From Hyphomicrobium_A sp963817485 (GTDB taxonomy: Bacteria > Pseudomonadota > Alphaproteobacteria > Rhizobiales > Hyphomicrobiaceae): DNA of 64,000 bases. The notes under the pieces are model-generated. The model was not told where the DNA came from, ran no database searches, and was given only the letters and a program-made list of their open reading frames with translations. Shown in pieces: positions 1-8,354 of the stretch; within the stretch, counting starts at the first letter, position 1; every line of letters begins with the position of its first letter. The stretch is from assembly GCA_963817485.1 (NCBI GenBank), contig CAWFOR010000020.1, positions 372,001 to 436,000 on the forward strand, read 5' to 3'. The position numbers were made by a program, and so were the translations under genes.

Positions 1-905
1 GGCTCGAGCCAGGTGGCGTAATCGATCTGGTTGTCGGCCAGCACGCGCTCCATCTCGGCATTCTTGCCTTCGGTCGAGCCGAGATAGGTGCTCACGAAGA
101 AGGCCGAGCGGTCGTTCGAGATCCAGGATGCGAACTTGCCGAGCTCGCCGTAGAGCGCGTCGAGCAGCACGACGCCGCGCACGCGCTTCATGAGGCCGCC
201 CTTCGACGCGCACCATGCCGCCGGCAGGTAGCCGCCGCTGTAGGCGACCATGATGATCGGCATGCTGGCGAACGTGCGCACCGAGCGCTGGTCGCCGTGG
301 AGCTTGGCGAGCTTCTGCGCGGCTTCGCCGACGAACTTCGCAAATGCGCCCGGCTGCCAGAATTTGCCGGCGCTCGAATCCGAGGCGTCGGAGGCGAACT
401 GCGGGGCGACGAGCACCGCATTGACGCCCGAGGCGGTGATCTGTGCGGGCAGCCGCTGGCGGTAGAGGACGTCGCGGCGCAGCGTGGCGCCGTGGCCGTG
501 GAAGTAGACGATCATCACCGAGGGACGGCGGATATCGAAGCCCTTGGGGATGTGCAGCAGCACGCGATCGTCGCTGTAGGTCTCGTCCTGCCAATAAGTG
601 TGGCCGAAGAAGGTGCGATGGCCGAGGCGGCCTTTGTCCTCGACGTTGAGGAAGGGCTGGTCGGAGCTGGCGACGTTGCCCGAATAGGGGAAGGGCGCGG
701 TCTCGAACGGGATGATCGCGGTCTTGTCCTGCTTGGTCGGCTGGGTGCGGGCGTAGACCTGCTGCGGGATCGGCGGAATGGTCGGGCGGATCGTGCCGGT
801 GGTCGCGGGCACGCTGCGCGCAAGCGTCGGCTCGCTCGCGGGAACGAGCGCACAAACGCCGCCGAGCAGGGCGGCAAAAGTAGGAACTAGTCGAGAAAGA
901 TGCAT
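1..905 (-). CDS. Secreted alpha/beta-hydrolase-like protein (C-terminus outside window)
   Basis: The reading frame opens at 905 behind a GGAGGGGGA ribosome binding site and runs off the window edge, giving about 301 residues without a stop. The first ~30 residues are a signal-peptide-like segment (MHLSRLVPTFAALLGG). Mid-protein there is an oxyanion-type HGHG stretch, and later a nucleophile-elbow-like AYSGGY, which together suggest an alpha/beta-hydrolase fold acting in the periplasm. Substrate unknown. It is transcribed divergently from the permease gene at 1227. The family assignment is inference from these two motifs only. Confidence 0.7.
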   Translation of the reverse strand, partial: MHLSRLVPTFAALLGGVCALVPASEPTLARSVPATTGTIRPTIPPIPQQVYARTQPTKQDKTAIIPFETAPFPYSGNVASSDQPFLNVEDKGRLGHRTFFGHTYWQDETYSDDRVLLHIPKGFDIRRPSVMIVYFHGHGATLRRDVLYRQRLPAQITASGVNAVLVAPQFASDASDSSAGKFWQPGAFAKFVGEAAQKLAKLHGDQRSVRTFASMPIIMVAYSGGYLPAAWCASKGGLMKRVRGVVLLDALYGELGKFASWISNDRSAFFVSTYLGSTEGKNAEMERVLADNQIDYATWLE

Positions 906-1226
906 TCCCCCTCCGACGATCTACGAAGTGTGCGCAATGCGCGTTAGTTTTTAGCCAATAACCGCCGTTTAGACGCCCCACGGTGCGGCTGCAACAATTT
1001 GGACATAGCCTTAGTTAAAATAAGAAAGTGTCAATTCGGGGGAAGCGGCCACGGCCGCCGCCAACGGGCAGGCAGGCAAATGGCCGCAAGGGGTCGTGAT
1101 GCAGCGATGCCCCGTAGGCGGTGCAATTTGGCAACGTGATTGCAGCAAATGGGCATCCCGATTGTGAGACTCTCCGCGCTCCAATAGGTTTTGCCGGGGC
1201 ATGAAACGCTTAGCGCAGGCTTCCGA
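906..1226. promoter_or_regulatory. Divergent intergenic region
   Basis: About 320 bases between two divergently transcribed genes. The left part (930-1035) is clearly more AT-rich than its surroundings and probably holds the promoters. I see no recognisable operator, RNA element or small gene here. Confidence 0.35.
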
Positions 1227-2633
1227 ATGGCAATTGCTGGAACGATTGGTACGCCCTCATCGGAGGAGCGTGGACTGGACCTGCGGACCGTAACGACCGT
1301 CACCGCCGCGGCACTCGCGATCGCCGACATGATCGGCATCGGAGTGTTCACGAGCCTCGGCTTCCAGGTGCAAGGCATCCCGTCGGCGTTCGCCGTGTTG
1401 ATGCTCTGGGTCGTCGGCGGCATTGCCGCGCTGTGCGGCGCTCTCTCTTACGGAGAGCTCGCCGCCGCGCTTCCGCGCTCGGGCGGCGAATACAACTTTC
1501 TGTCGCGCATCTACGGGCGCAGCATCGGCTTCGTCGCGGGGTGGATCTCCGCGACCGTCGGCTTCGCGGCGCCCGTGGCGCTGGCGGCCATGGCGTTCGC
1601 CGGCTACTTCGACGGCATCGCGCCGGGCATCATCAATGCGGCGACGGTGGAGGTGTTCTCCACCAAGGTGTCGCTCATTCCCATCGGCATCGTCTGGCTT
1701 GTCGGTCTCATCCACTTGAGCGGTGTGGCGCTGGGCAGCACGTTTCATAACTACGCGACCGGGCTGAAGCTCGCGCTGATCGTCGTTCTGATCTTCGCCG
1801 GACTTGCGCTCGGCACGCCGCAGCCGATCTCGTTCGCGCCGTCGGCCTCCGACCTCCACTACATCACGGGCGCGCCGTTCGCCGTCGGGCTCGTGTTCGT
1901 GATGTACGCCTACTCGGGCTGGAATGCCGCCACCTACATCGCGGGCGAGATCCACAACCCGCAGCGCAGCCTGCCGCTCGCCATCCTGGCGGCCACGCTG
2001 ATCGTGATCGCGCTCTACGTCGGCCTCAACGCGGTGTTCCTCTACACCACGCCCATCGACCAGATGGCCGGCCAGGTCGAGGTCGCGTTGATCGCCGGCA
2101 AGCACATCTTCGGCGACGCGGGCGGTCGCCTCGTCGGCGCGCTGATCTGCCTCGGCCTCATCTCCTCGATCAGCGCCATGATCTGGATCGGGCCGCGCGT
2201 CACGCAGGTGATGGGCGAGGACATTCCGATGATGCGGGTGTTCGCGCGGACCTCCAAGAACGGCGTGCCGGCGATCGCGATCATCTTCCAGCTCTGCGTC
2301 ACGACGCTGCTGATGGCGACGCGCAGCTTCGAGTCCGTGCTCGACTACATCCAGTTCAGCCTGACGTTCTGCTCGTTCCTCGCCGTGCTCGGCGTGATCG
2401 TGCTGCGCATCCGCGAGCCCGACCTGAAGCGCCCGTACCGCATGTGGGGCTATCCGTTCACCCCGGCCGTCTTCCTCGCGGTAACCACGTTCATGATGTA
2501 CTACCTCGTTATCGAGCGGCCGTGGCAGTCGCTCGCCAGCATTGCCACAATGCTGGCCGGACTTCTCATTTATGCAATCTCGCTGACCCAGGCGCCTTCC
2601 CGCGCCAAAACGGAGAGTTCGATCGATGGATAG
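1227..2633 (+). CDS. APC-family amino acid permease
   Basis: Inner-membrane transporter of the amino acid/polyamine/organocation (APC) superfamily, about 468 residues with roughly 12 hydrophobic segments. The N-terminal IADMIGIGVFTSLG is the glycine-rich TM1 region, and GELAAALPRSGGEYNF is the TM2-3 signature of APC permeases. A TTG start at 1191 would add 12 residues; the ATG at 1227 is preferred although neither has a strong ribosome binding site. It overlaps the next gene by 8 bases, so both are probably cotranscribed. Substrate cannot be told from sequence. Confidence 0.88.
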   Translation: MAIAGTIGTPSSEERGLDLRTVTTVTAAALAIADMIGIGVFTSLGFQVQGIPSAFAVLMLWVVGGIAALCGALSYGELAAALPRSGGEYNFLSRIYGRSIGFVAGWISATVGFAAPVALAAMAFAGYFDGIAPGIINAATVEVFSTKVSLIPIGIVWLVGLIHLSGVALGSTFHNYATGLKLALIVVLIFAGLALGTPQPISFAPSASDLHYITGAPFAVGLVFVMYAYSGWNAATYIAGEIHNPQRSLPLAILAATLIVIALYVGLNAVFLYTTPIDQMAGQVEVALIAGKHIFGDAGGRLVGALICLGLISSISAMIWIGPRVTQVMGEDIPMMRVFARTSKNGVPAIAIIFQLCVTTLLMATRSFESVLDYIQFSLTFCSFLAVLGVIVLRIREPDLKRPYRMWGYPFTPAVFLAVTTFMMYYLVIERPWQSLASIATMLAGLLIYAISLTQAPSRAKTESSIDG

Positions 2634-3774
2634 CGCCCGACCGGTAAAGGCGGTTGCGTTTGCGTTGAGCCTGCTGCTCGTCTTCGCGCAGGCGGCGGCG
2701 GCTGAGACCGCAGCAGCCGTCGCAACCGCGGACGATACAGCCAAGATCCTCGCCGGCATGCCGCCTTCGGCGGACTCCCCGCTCGCCTCCTACACCAAGG
2801 ACGGAAGCTGGCAGCAGCACGCCAAGCGCTTCGACGCCGCTTGGGCCGCGCTCGACAAGCGTCAGCTCTCCAAGATCAAGGCGTGGTCGACGCAGTACCT
2901 GCCGCCGCGCAAGCCCGCCGTATTCTACTTCTTCAGCGGCCCGGACTTCCTCTACGCCGACGCCTTCTATCCGGGGGCCGACACCTACGTCATGGCCGCA
3001 CTCGAGCCGGTCGGCGAAATCCCCGACCTCACCGGTATGTCGAGGGGACAGGTGGAGGGCGGCATAGGGCGCATCGAGAACTCGCTCAACACCGTGCTGA
3101 ACTACAGCTTCTTCATCACCAAGAAGATGCGCGGTGAGCTCTCCGGCGGCCGGTTCGGCGGCACGCTGCCGATCCTCTACGTGTTCCTCGAGCGCTCCGG
3201 CAAGACGATCCGCGACGTGAGCCTCGTGGCCCTCGACGCCGACGGCAACGTGAAGCCCGCCAACGATCCGGGGCTGCCGAAGAACCCTCCGCGCGGCGCG
3301 AAGATCACCTTCTCGACCGGAGCCGACGGCAAGCCGCAGACGCTCTACTATTTCTCGACCGATCTCTCCAACGACGGCGTGAAGACCAGCGGCTTCCTCA
3401 AGTTCTGCGATACCTTCGGCTTGGCCGACAGCTTCATCAAAAGCGCGTCCTACCTGCTGCACGCCGATAGCTTCTCGACCATCCGCAGCTACATCGTCGA
3501 CCACAGCGACGTCGTGGTGGAGGACGACTCGGGCGTGCCGGTTCGCTTCTTCAAGCCGGATGAGTGGCAGCTCATGGCCTTCGGAAACTACGTGGCGCCG
3601 CTCGGCATCTTCCCGCACACCTACCAGCCGATGCTGCACGACCTCTACCGCAAGCGCACGGCCGCGCTCGACTTCGGCATCGGCTATCGCTGGCGGCCAT
3701 CGGAGTCGAACGTCCTGCTCGCCATCCGCGGCTCCAAGACGGCGCAGCAGACCCCGGCCCCGCAGAACAAATAA
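2626..3774 (+). CDS. Secreted protein of unknown function
   Basis: 382 residues with an obvious N-terminal signal peptide (hydrophobic ALSLLLVFAQAAAAE, cleavage near residue 26). The mature part is soluble, has few cysteines and shows no motif I recognise. The ATG lies inside the end of the upstream permease gene, so the two are translationally linked and may share a role such as uptake or processing of the same compound (inference). A strong hairpin terminator follows at 3799-3846. Confidence 0.75.
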   Translation: MDSARPVKAVAFALSLLLVFAQAAAAETAAAVATADDTAKILAGMPPSADSPLASYTKDGSWQQHAKRFDAAWAALDKRQLSKIKAWSTQYLPPRKPAVFYFFSGPDFLYADAFYPGADTYVMAALEPVGEIPDLTGMSRGQVEGGIGRIENSLNTVLNYSFFITKKMRGELSGGRFGGTLPILYVFLERSGKTIRDVSLVALDADGNVKPANDPGLPKNPPRGAKITFSTGADGKPQTLYYFSTDLSNDGVKTSGFLKFCDTFGLADSFIKSASYLLHADSFSTIRSYIVDHSDVVVEDDSGVPVRFFKPDEWQLMAFGNYVAPLGIFPHTYQPMLHDLYRKRTAALDFGIGYRWRPSESNVLLAIRGSKTAQQTPAPQNK

Positions 3775-3798
3775 GGCGCCTTCGCCGGCTAATTGTTG

Positions 3799-3846
3799 AA
3801 AATGGACACCCGCGGCTCGCCAGACGGCGCCGCGGGTGTTCATTTT
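3799..3846. terminator. Rho-independent terminator, bidirectional type
   Basis: Inverted repeat ACACCCGCGGC / GCCGCGGGTGT with a 12-base loop. The stem extends outward through AAAATG and CATTTT with one mismatch, so an A-tract precedes it and a T-tract follows. It closes the permease/secreted-protein operon. Confidence 0.85.
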
Positions 3847-3875
3847 ATGAGGGATTTGATTCGGGGGAGCCGGCC

Positions 3876-5717
3876 ATGGGCGCTTTGCGCAAAGCGATCA
3901 ATGCCGCGGCCGAGCCGGCGCCGTTTCTCGGCGTCGCGGCGTCCGCGCGCGGCCTCGTCTGGCGCGAGCGTTTGAGCGCCGAGGCGCAACCGCTCGCCGG
4001 CGTCATCAGCCAACGCCACGGCCTGCCGGAGCTGTTGGGCCGCGTGCTCGCAGCGCGCGGGATCGCGCCCGACGACGTTGAGAACGTCTTGAGCCCCACG
4101 CTCAAGGCGCTGATGCCGGACCCCTCGAGCCTGCGCGACATGGATACTGCGGCAAAGCGCATCGCGGACGCGGTCGAGGCGCGCCAGCCGGTGGCATTGT
4201 TCGGCGACTACGACGTCGACGGCGCGGCGTCGTCGGCGCTGCTCGCCCGCTACCTTGCCCATCACGGGCTCAAGGCGCGCATCTACATTCCCGACCGTCT
4301 GTTCGAAGGCTACGGGCCCAACGCCGCTGCCATCGAAAGCCTCATCAAGGAGGGCGCGCGCCTCATCGTGACCGTCGACTGCGGCACGACGAGCATCGAG
4401 GCGCTCGCCCGCGCCGCCGAGCTTTCCTGCGACGTCGTCGTCATCGACCACCACCAGGCCGACGAGCGGCTGCCGGCGGTCACCGCGCTCGTCAACCCGA
4501 ACCGCCAGGACGACGTGTCGGGCCTCGGGCACCTGTGCGCCGCGGGCGTGACCTTTCTCGTTCTCGTCGCGGTGACGCGCGAGCTGCGCCGCCGCGGCTA
4601 CTACGCCAAGGGCACGCCCGAGCCCGACCTCATGGGGCTGCTCGACCTTGTCGCGCTCGCGACCGTCGCCGACGTGGTGCCGCTCACGGGCTTGAACCGC
4701 GCCTACGTCGCGCAGGGCTTGCAGGTCATGCGCCGGCGCAAGAACATCGGGCTCAAGGCGTTGAGCGACGCCGCGAGCCTCAACGAGGCGCCGACGCCCT
4801 ACCACCTCGGCTTCATCCTGGGGCCACGCATCAACGCCGGCGGGCGCATCGGCGACGCGGGCCTCGGCGCGCGACTGCTTGCCGGAGACGACGAGATCGA
4901 AGCTGGGCGCATCGCGATCCTGCTCGACCGGCTCAACAAGGAGCGGCGCGCGCTCGAGAAGGAGATGCTCGAAGCCGCGCTTGCCGAAGCCGACGCCATG
5001 GTGGCGGCGCGCCCCGATCTCCCGTTCCTGATGGTCGGGTCGCACACCTGGCACAAAGGCATCGTGGGGCTCGTCGCGAGCCGGCTGGTCGAACGCTTCC
5101 GCCGCCCGGCGTGCGTCATCGCCTGGGAGGAGGAGGGCGGAGCCGGCAGCGGCACGGGCTCGCTGCGCTCCGTCGCCGGTGCCGACATAGGCTCGGCCGT
5201 GCGCGAAGCCGTGGCCGCGGGCCATCTCGTGAAGGGCGGCGGGCATGCGATGGCCGCCGGCCTTACGGTTGAGCGCACGAAGCTCGCCGCCGTGCAGCAG
5301 TTTCTCGAGGCACGCCTTGCCGCGAGCGTAGGCGAGGCGCGCAACCGTGCCGATCTCGCCGTCGACGGCGCGCTGACGCTCGCGGGCGTGACGGACGAGC
5401 TGTTGGACCTCGTGGAGCGCGTCGGTCCCTTCGGCCAGGGCAACCCATCGCCGCGCTTTGCCTTCCCGGCGACGCACGTGCGCTTTGCCAAGCTCGTCGG
5501 CGAGAACCACGTGCGTTGCGTGCTCGAGGCCGAAGGCGGCGCGCGGCTCGAGGCGGTTGCCTTCCGTGCGGCGGGCGAGCCGCTGGGCGATCTGTTGCTG
5601 GGGACCGGTGGCCTGCCGATCCACGTTGCCGGGCATTTGAAGCGCTCGTCCTGGAACGGGCGCGAGCGCATCGAGCTGATGATCGAGGATGCGGCCGACC
5701 CGCGCCGCCAGCGCTGA
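3876..5717 (+). CDS. recJ: Single-stranded-DNA-specific exonuclease RecJ
   Basis: 613 residues, the usual size for RecJ, the 5'-3' exonuclease of recombinational and mismatch repair. The DHH phosphoesterase motifs are complete: DYDVDGAASS (motif I), TVDCGTTS (II), VVIDHHQADE (III) and VALATVADVVPL (IV). The DHHA1 domain carries SLRSVAGADIG and KGGGHAMAAG, followed by an OB-fold C-terminus. Several in-frame codons lie upstream of 3876, but they overlap the terminator and preceding gene, so the ATG at 3876 after GGGGGAGCC was chosen. Monocistronic by context. Confidence 0.96.
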   Translation: MGALRKAINAAAEPAPFLGVAASARGLVWRERLSAEAQPLAGVISQRHGLPELLGRVLAARGIAPDDVENVLSPTLKALMPDPSSLRDMDTAAKRIADAVEARQPVALFGDYDVDGAASSALLARYLAHHGLKARIYIPDRLFEGYGPNAAAIESLIKEGARLIVTVDCGTTSIEALARAAELSCDVVVIDHHQADERLPAVTALVNPNRQDDVSGLGHLCAAGVTFLVLVAVTRELRRRGYYAKGTPEPDLMGLLDLVALATVADVVPLTGLNRAYVAQGLQVMRRRKNIGLKALSDAASLNEAPTPYHLGFILGPRINAGGRIGDAGLGARLLAGDDEIEAGRIAILLDRLNKERRALEKEMLEAALAEADAMVAARPDLPFLMVGSHTWHKGIVGLVASRLVERFRRPACVIAWEEEGGAGSGTGSLRSVAGADIGSAVREAVAAGHLVKGGGHAMAAGLTVERTKLAAVQQFLEARLAASVGEARNRADLAVDGALTLAGVTDELLDLVERVGPFGQGNPSPRFAFPATHVRFAKLVGENHVRCVLEAEGGARLEAVAFRAAGEPLGDLLLGTGGLPIHVAGHLKRSSWNGRERIELMIEDAADPRRQR

Positions 5718-5801
5718 CTAGGAGGCCGCGCCGGGCGGTCCTGTGGGGTTGGCCAGTTGCTTGCGCGGGGCGCCAAACGACCCTATAGACCACCCCCGAA
5801 C

Positions 5802-5876
5802 GGTCCCTTCGTCTATCGGTTAGGACGCGAGATTTTCAATCTTGAAAGACGGGTTCGACTCCCGTAGGGACCGCCA
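5802..5876 (+). tRNA. tRNA-Glu (TTC)
   Basis: 75-base cloverleaf: acceptor GGTCCCT pairs with AGGGACC, the anticodon loop TTTTCAA reads TTC, the T-arm is GGGTTCGACTCCC, and the CCA end is encoded. Its 3' end lies 7 bases from a fragment of a tyrosine integrase gene, typical of a used tRNA attachment site. Confidence 0.97.
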
Positions 5877-5882
5877 CGATAT

Positions 5883-5966
5883 TCATTTGGTTTTCTCCGC
5901 TACGTGCTGCGCGACCATTCGCATCGTCGTGTGACCGGTGATGGACTTGATCTCCTCCTTGCACAA
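5883..5966 (-). pseudogene. Tyrosine recombinase (phage-type integrase) C-terminal remnant
   Basis: The minus strand encodes CKEEIKSITGHTTMRMVA and ends QHVAEKTK-stop. This is the C-terminal box of tyrosine recombinases: the GH of the catalytic H-x-x-R/H region, with the expected nucleophile Tyr position occupied by His (AQHVAE where AxYtxE is usual). No start codon or further integrase homology is present upstream, where the frame closes near 6012. Position beside tRNA-Glu supports a decayed integrative element. Confidence 0.7.
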
Positions 5967-6014
5967 CGGCGGATCCGCCGGGCCTAGCGTGTTGGTGCTG
6001 GATTCCGTCGCCTG

Positions 6015-6173
6015 TTAACTGCGCGAGAGTGGAGTGGCCGGCCCCGATGTTGCGGTCACCGTGGACTGCTCAAGCATCGCAACGCCTGCAAGGGCGAAAC
6101 AGGCAACGCCGAGGAGCCCAAGAACGGCGAGAACGATTGTGGCAGTCTTACTGCCTCTATCTGCTTCGATCAT
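6015..6173 (-). CDS. Small single-pass membrane protein
   Basis: 52 residues starting at ATG 6173, eight bases after a GGAGG ribosome binding site. A 22-residue hydrophobic segment (TIVLAVLGLLGVACFALAGV) follows a charged N-terminus and ends in a short Ser/Thr-rich tail. No family recognised. Good start signals and hydrophobic pattern make it a probable gene. Confidence 0.5.
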   Translation of the reverse strand: MIEADRGSKTATIVLAVLGLLGVACFALAGVAMLEQSTVTATSGPATPLSRS

Positions 6174-6323
6174 GAACGCTACCTCCGAAGCCCTGATATA
6201 GACTTGAAGGAGTGCGCTTGTTGCTCACGCCGGCGCACCATCGCGTGAGAACTCATTACGTCTCGGAAAGGTGCCGATGCGCCGCAAGCTTCTCCGCGCA
6301 CTCGGGCACTAGGAGATCAAGGC

Positions 6324-6701
6324 ATGTTGCGAAGGCTTGCGTTAGTGATGAGTATCCTCGGGCTCGGCGCTTCTCACTGCCTGGGACAGACATCGAAGTC
6401 CATGCTCGAACAGTGCCGAGAGGTGGTGGCGCACGAGAAGACGCCTAGCCCGTTTCCTCCCGACAAAGTTCTGAGTGCGACGGCCTGCACAAATTATATC
6501 TACGGGTTCGTGGGTGGGTATCTCGTGACGTTGCAGTTGGTAGGGGCCAAAGGCCAAATATGCTTTCCGTCCGGCGCGACGCCCGTCCAACTGGCGACGG
6601 CGTACGTGAGTTGGGCGGACCGGAACTCGGAGAAAATGCAATTGCCGGCCCGGTCGACCATCATGAGAGCGTTCGAAGAAGCGTTCCCCTGCAAGAAGTA
6701 G
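6324..6701 (+). CDS. Rap1a/Tai-family immunity-like secreted protein
   Basis: 125 residues with a signal peptide (first ~21) and conserved cysteines at 31, 55, 80 and 123. The pattern C-x4-YIYGFVGGY, then CFPSGATPVQL and a C-terminal AFEEAFPCK, matches the Rap1a/Tai fold, which includes type VI secretion immunity proteins but is widespread and often has no effector nearby. None is visible here. Base composition is lower in GC than the surroundings, consistent with acquisition next to tRNA-Glu. Function in immunity is only a family possibility. Confidence 0.72.
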   Translation: MLRRLALVMSILGLGASHCLGQTSKSMLEQCREVVAHEKTPSPFPPDKVLSATACTNYIYGFVGGYLVTLQLVGAKGQICFPSGATPVQLATAYVSWADRNSEKMQLPARSTIMRAFEEAFPCKK

Positions 6702-6910
6702 GGTCAGCTCTGGACAGTTCCCAGCGGCCCTTGTTGGTCTATTCGAGTTGACACCGACCCTCCCGCGCTCCCAAGCTCATTAGGAAGCGCGAGGATGACG
6801 CCCGGTCTCCCAGGCGCCGCTGTTCCGCATCGCCATCAGTTTTTCGACTTCCAACTGGAAGAAGCTCGTCGCGCGATCAGCCAGGATGCGCGACCGGTGG
6901 AAGGCCCAAG

Positions 6911-7333
6911 TCAGCGTCCCCAGCGGTCGTCGTCGAAATCACCGAGCTTGTCGAAGCAGCGCTGCAACTCTTCAGAGCGGTTGCGCTGTTCCTCAGCAGC
7001 ACGACGCCGCGGAACATATCGGCACCACTGGGAGTGCCGCACCGGATCGTTCGCCCAAGCTGGGCCTTGAAGGCCACAACGGAAGCGAGTGTTGGCGTCC
7101 GCTTGGATGACGGCGATCCGCGCATAGACCTCGCAGCTTGCACGCTTGCCCTCGGCATCGCCCCGGCGATCATCGCGGTCGTCCTGGCAGGGGCCGCAAA
7201 CGTAGCCGTTCGCCCGATAACAATTGGGATCGGTGCTGCGCCCGTTGCGACATTCAGCGGCCCAAGCCGACGCCGACCCCACAGCCAGGGCGGTAATGAC
7301 GAAGGCGCCTCTAAGCGCAAGATCACGGATCAT
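6911..7333 (-). CDS. Cysteine-rich secreted protein, unknown
   Basis: 140 residues with a clear signal peptide (cleavage after AWAA, near residue 26) and eight cysteines at about 28, 38, 46, 49, 67, 86, 104 and 126, an even number consistent with disulfides in the periplasm. The C-terminus is strongly charged (RRRAAEEQRNRSEELQR, then DDDRWGR). A GAGAGA ribosome binding site precedes ATG 7333. No family recognised. Confidence 0.65.
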   Translation of the reverse strand: MIRDLALRGAFVITALAVGSASAWAAECRNGRSTDPNCYRANGYVCGPCQDDRDDRRGDAEGKRASCEVYARIAVIQADANTRFRCGLQGPAWANDPVRHSQWCRYVPRRRAAEEQRNRSEELQRCFDKLGDFDDDRWGR

Positions 7334-7459
7334 GATGTCTCTCTCTATGCTGCTTCAGATGAAGTTCTATCAAGTCGCGGATGAAAGACAATCGAGCGGT
7401 CAATCGGCGGGGTGAAGCGACGGGTCGCTTCTCGCCTTTGAACACATGTGCCCGCAAGC

Positions 7460-7648
7460 CTACGAGGATGCTTGGCATTTGTGACAATCGATCCTTGGAA
7501 TCGATTTGGCTGACCTTAAGTATTCGACCGGCAAGGTTCGCTGGACAATCTTCGTGGCGCCGCCGCTGGAGATCTTGATGTGCAGTTCGAGCCAGGCCTC
7601 GGCGCCGGGACGCGGCGTTTCAATCGTGACGTCATAAGTGGGTGTGTA
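7460..7648 (-). pseudogene. Possible gene fragment without start
   Basis: A minus-strand frame with protein-like composition (TYDVTIETPRPGAEAW, then LELHIKISSGG) ends at a TAG at 7460-7462. Its upstream part runs into the start of creA on the other strand and lacks a start codon, so it is either a remnant or chance coding. Otherwise the 316 bases between 7334 and 7650 hold nothing I recognise. Confidence 0.25.
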
Positions 7649-7650
7649 AG

Positions 7651-8118
7651 ATGAGAGCGGCGTTGGGCGTAATCCTAGTCATTCTTGCGCAGACGGGCGC
7701 TGCGGTCACCGACGACCTTGCGTGCGTCAGCACGACCTTTCGGTTCATCGGCGCCAACGACAAGGTCTGCGTCAGCGTCTTCGATGATCCCAAGGTGCCG
7801 GGCGTGGCGTGCCACATAAGCCAGGCGCGGACCGGCGGCGTCTCGGGCACGCTCGGACTTGCCGAAGACCCCTCGCGCTTCTCGCTCGCCTGCCGCCAAG
7901 TGGGGCCGGTCACGACCGATCTCGCCACGCTCCCCGACCGCGAGAAGGTCTATTCCGAGAGCACGTCCATCTTCTTCAAGCACACGCACGTCTTCCGCAT
8001 CGTCGACCGCAAGCGCAATACGCTTGTCTACGTCGCCATCAGCGACAAGATCATCGAAGGCTCGCCGGAGAACGCGCTGTCGACGGTGCCGATCGTGCCG
8101 TGGCCTGCCGCCCGCTAG
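7651..8118 (+). CDS. creA: CreA family periplasmic protein
   Basis: 155 residues with a signal peptide. The CreA signatures are present: DDPKVPGVACHISQAR, GGVSGTLGLAEDPS, SLACRQVGP, SIFFKHTHVFRIVD and a C-terminal KIIEGSPENALSTVPI. CreA proteins are conserved periplasmic proteins of unsettled function. A GTG at 7642 would extend it by three codons; the ATG at 7651 is favoured. It lies just before a tRNA-Asn gene on the opposite strand. Confidence 0.9.
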   Translation: MRAALGVILVILAQTGAAVTDDLACVSTTFRFIGANDKVCVSVFDDPKVPGVACHISQARTGGVSGTLGLAEDPSRFSLACRQVGPVTTDLATLPDREKVYSESTSIFFKHTHVFRIVDRKRNTLVYVAISDKIIEGSPENALSTVPIVPWPAAR

Positions 8119-8141
8119 GCGTTGCTGGATCGGGGTGTCGC

Positions 8142-8216
8142 TGGCTCCGCAGGAAGGATTCGAACCCCCAACCTACCGGTTAACAGCCGATTGCTCTACC
8201 GTTGAGCTACCGCGGA
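8142..8216 (-). tRNA. tRNA-Asn (GTT)
   Basis: 75-base cloverleaf on the minus strand: acceptor TCCGCGG pairs with CTGCGGA (one G-T pair), anticodon loop CTGTTAA reads GTT, T-arm GGGGGTTCGAATCCTTC, and the CCA end is encoded. Confidence 0.95.
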
Positions 8217-8354
8217 ACAGTTCGCGACACGAACGGCTTAGCAGAGCCGGGCGCAACCATCCCTTACACGCTGTCGAGTTAGCTAAAGTTCTGTTTATCT
8301 TCGAACCAATACCGTTAACCCTCGCCCGCATGTCTGGTAAACGCGGGCGAAGGG

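Noticed and set aside
1257..2759. A 500-codon open frame on the minus strand
   Set aside because: Antisense of the APC permease; extremely charged, no start signals.
3840..5636. A 598-codon open frame on the minus strand
   Set aside because: Antisense of recJ, which has all DHH motifs.
6783..6905. Minus-strand frame with FHRSRILADRATSFF and FQLEVEKLMAMRN
   Set aside because: Protein-like composition, but no start, no family I can name, and it begins inside the end of the gene at 6911; not enough to call a gene.
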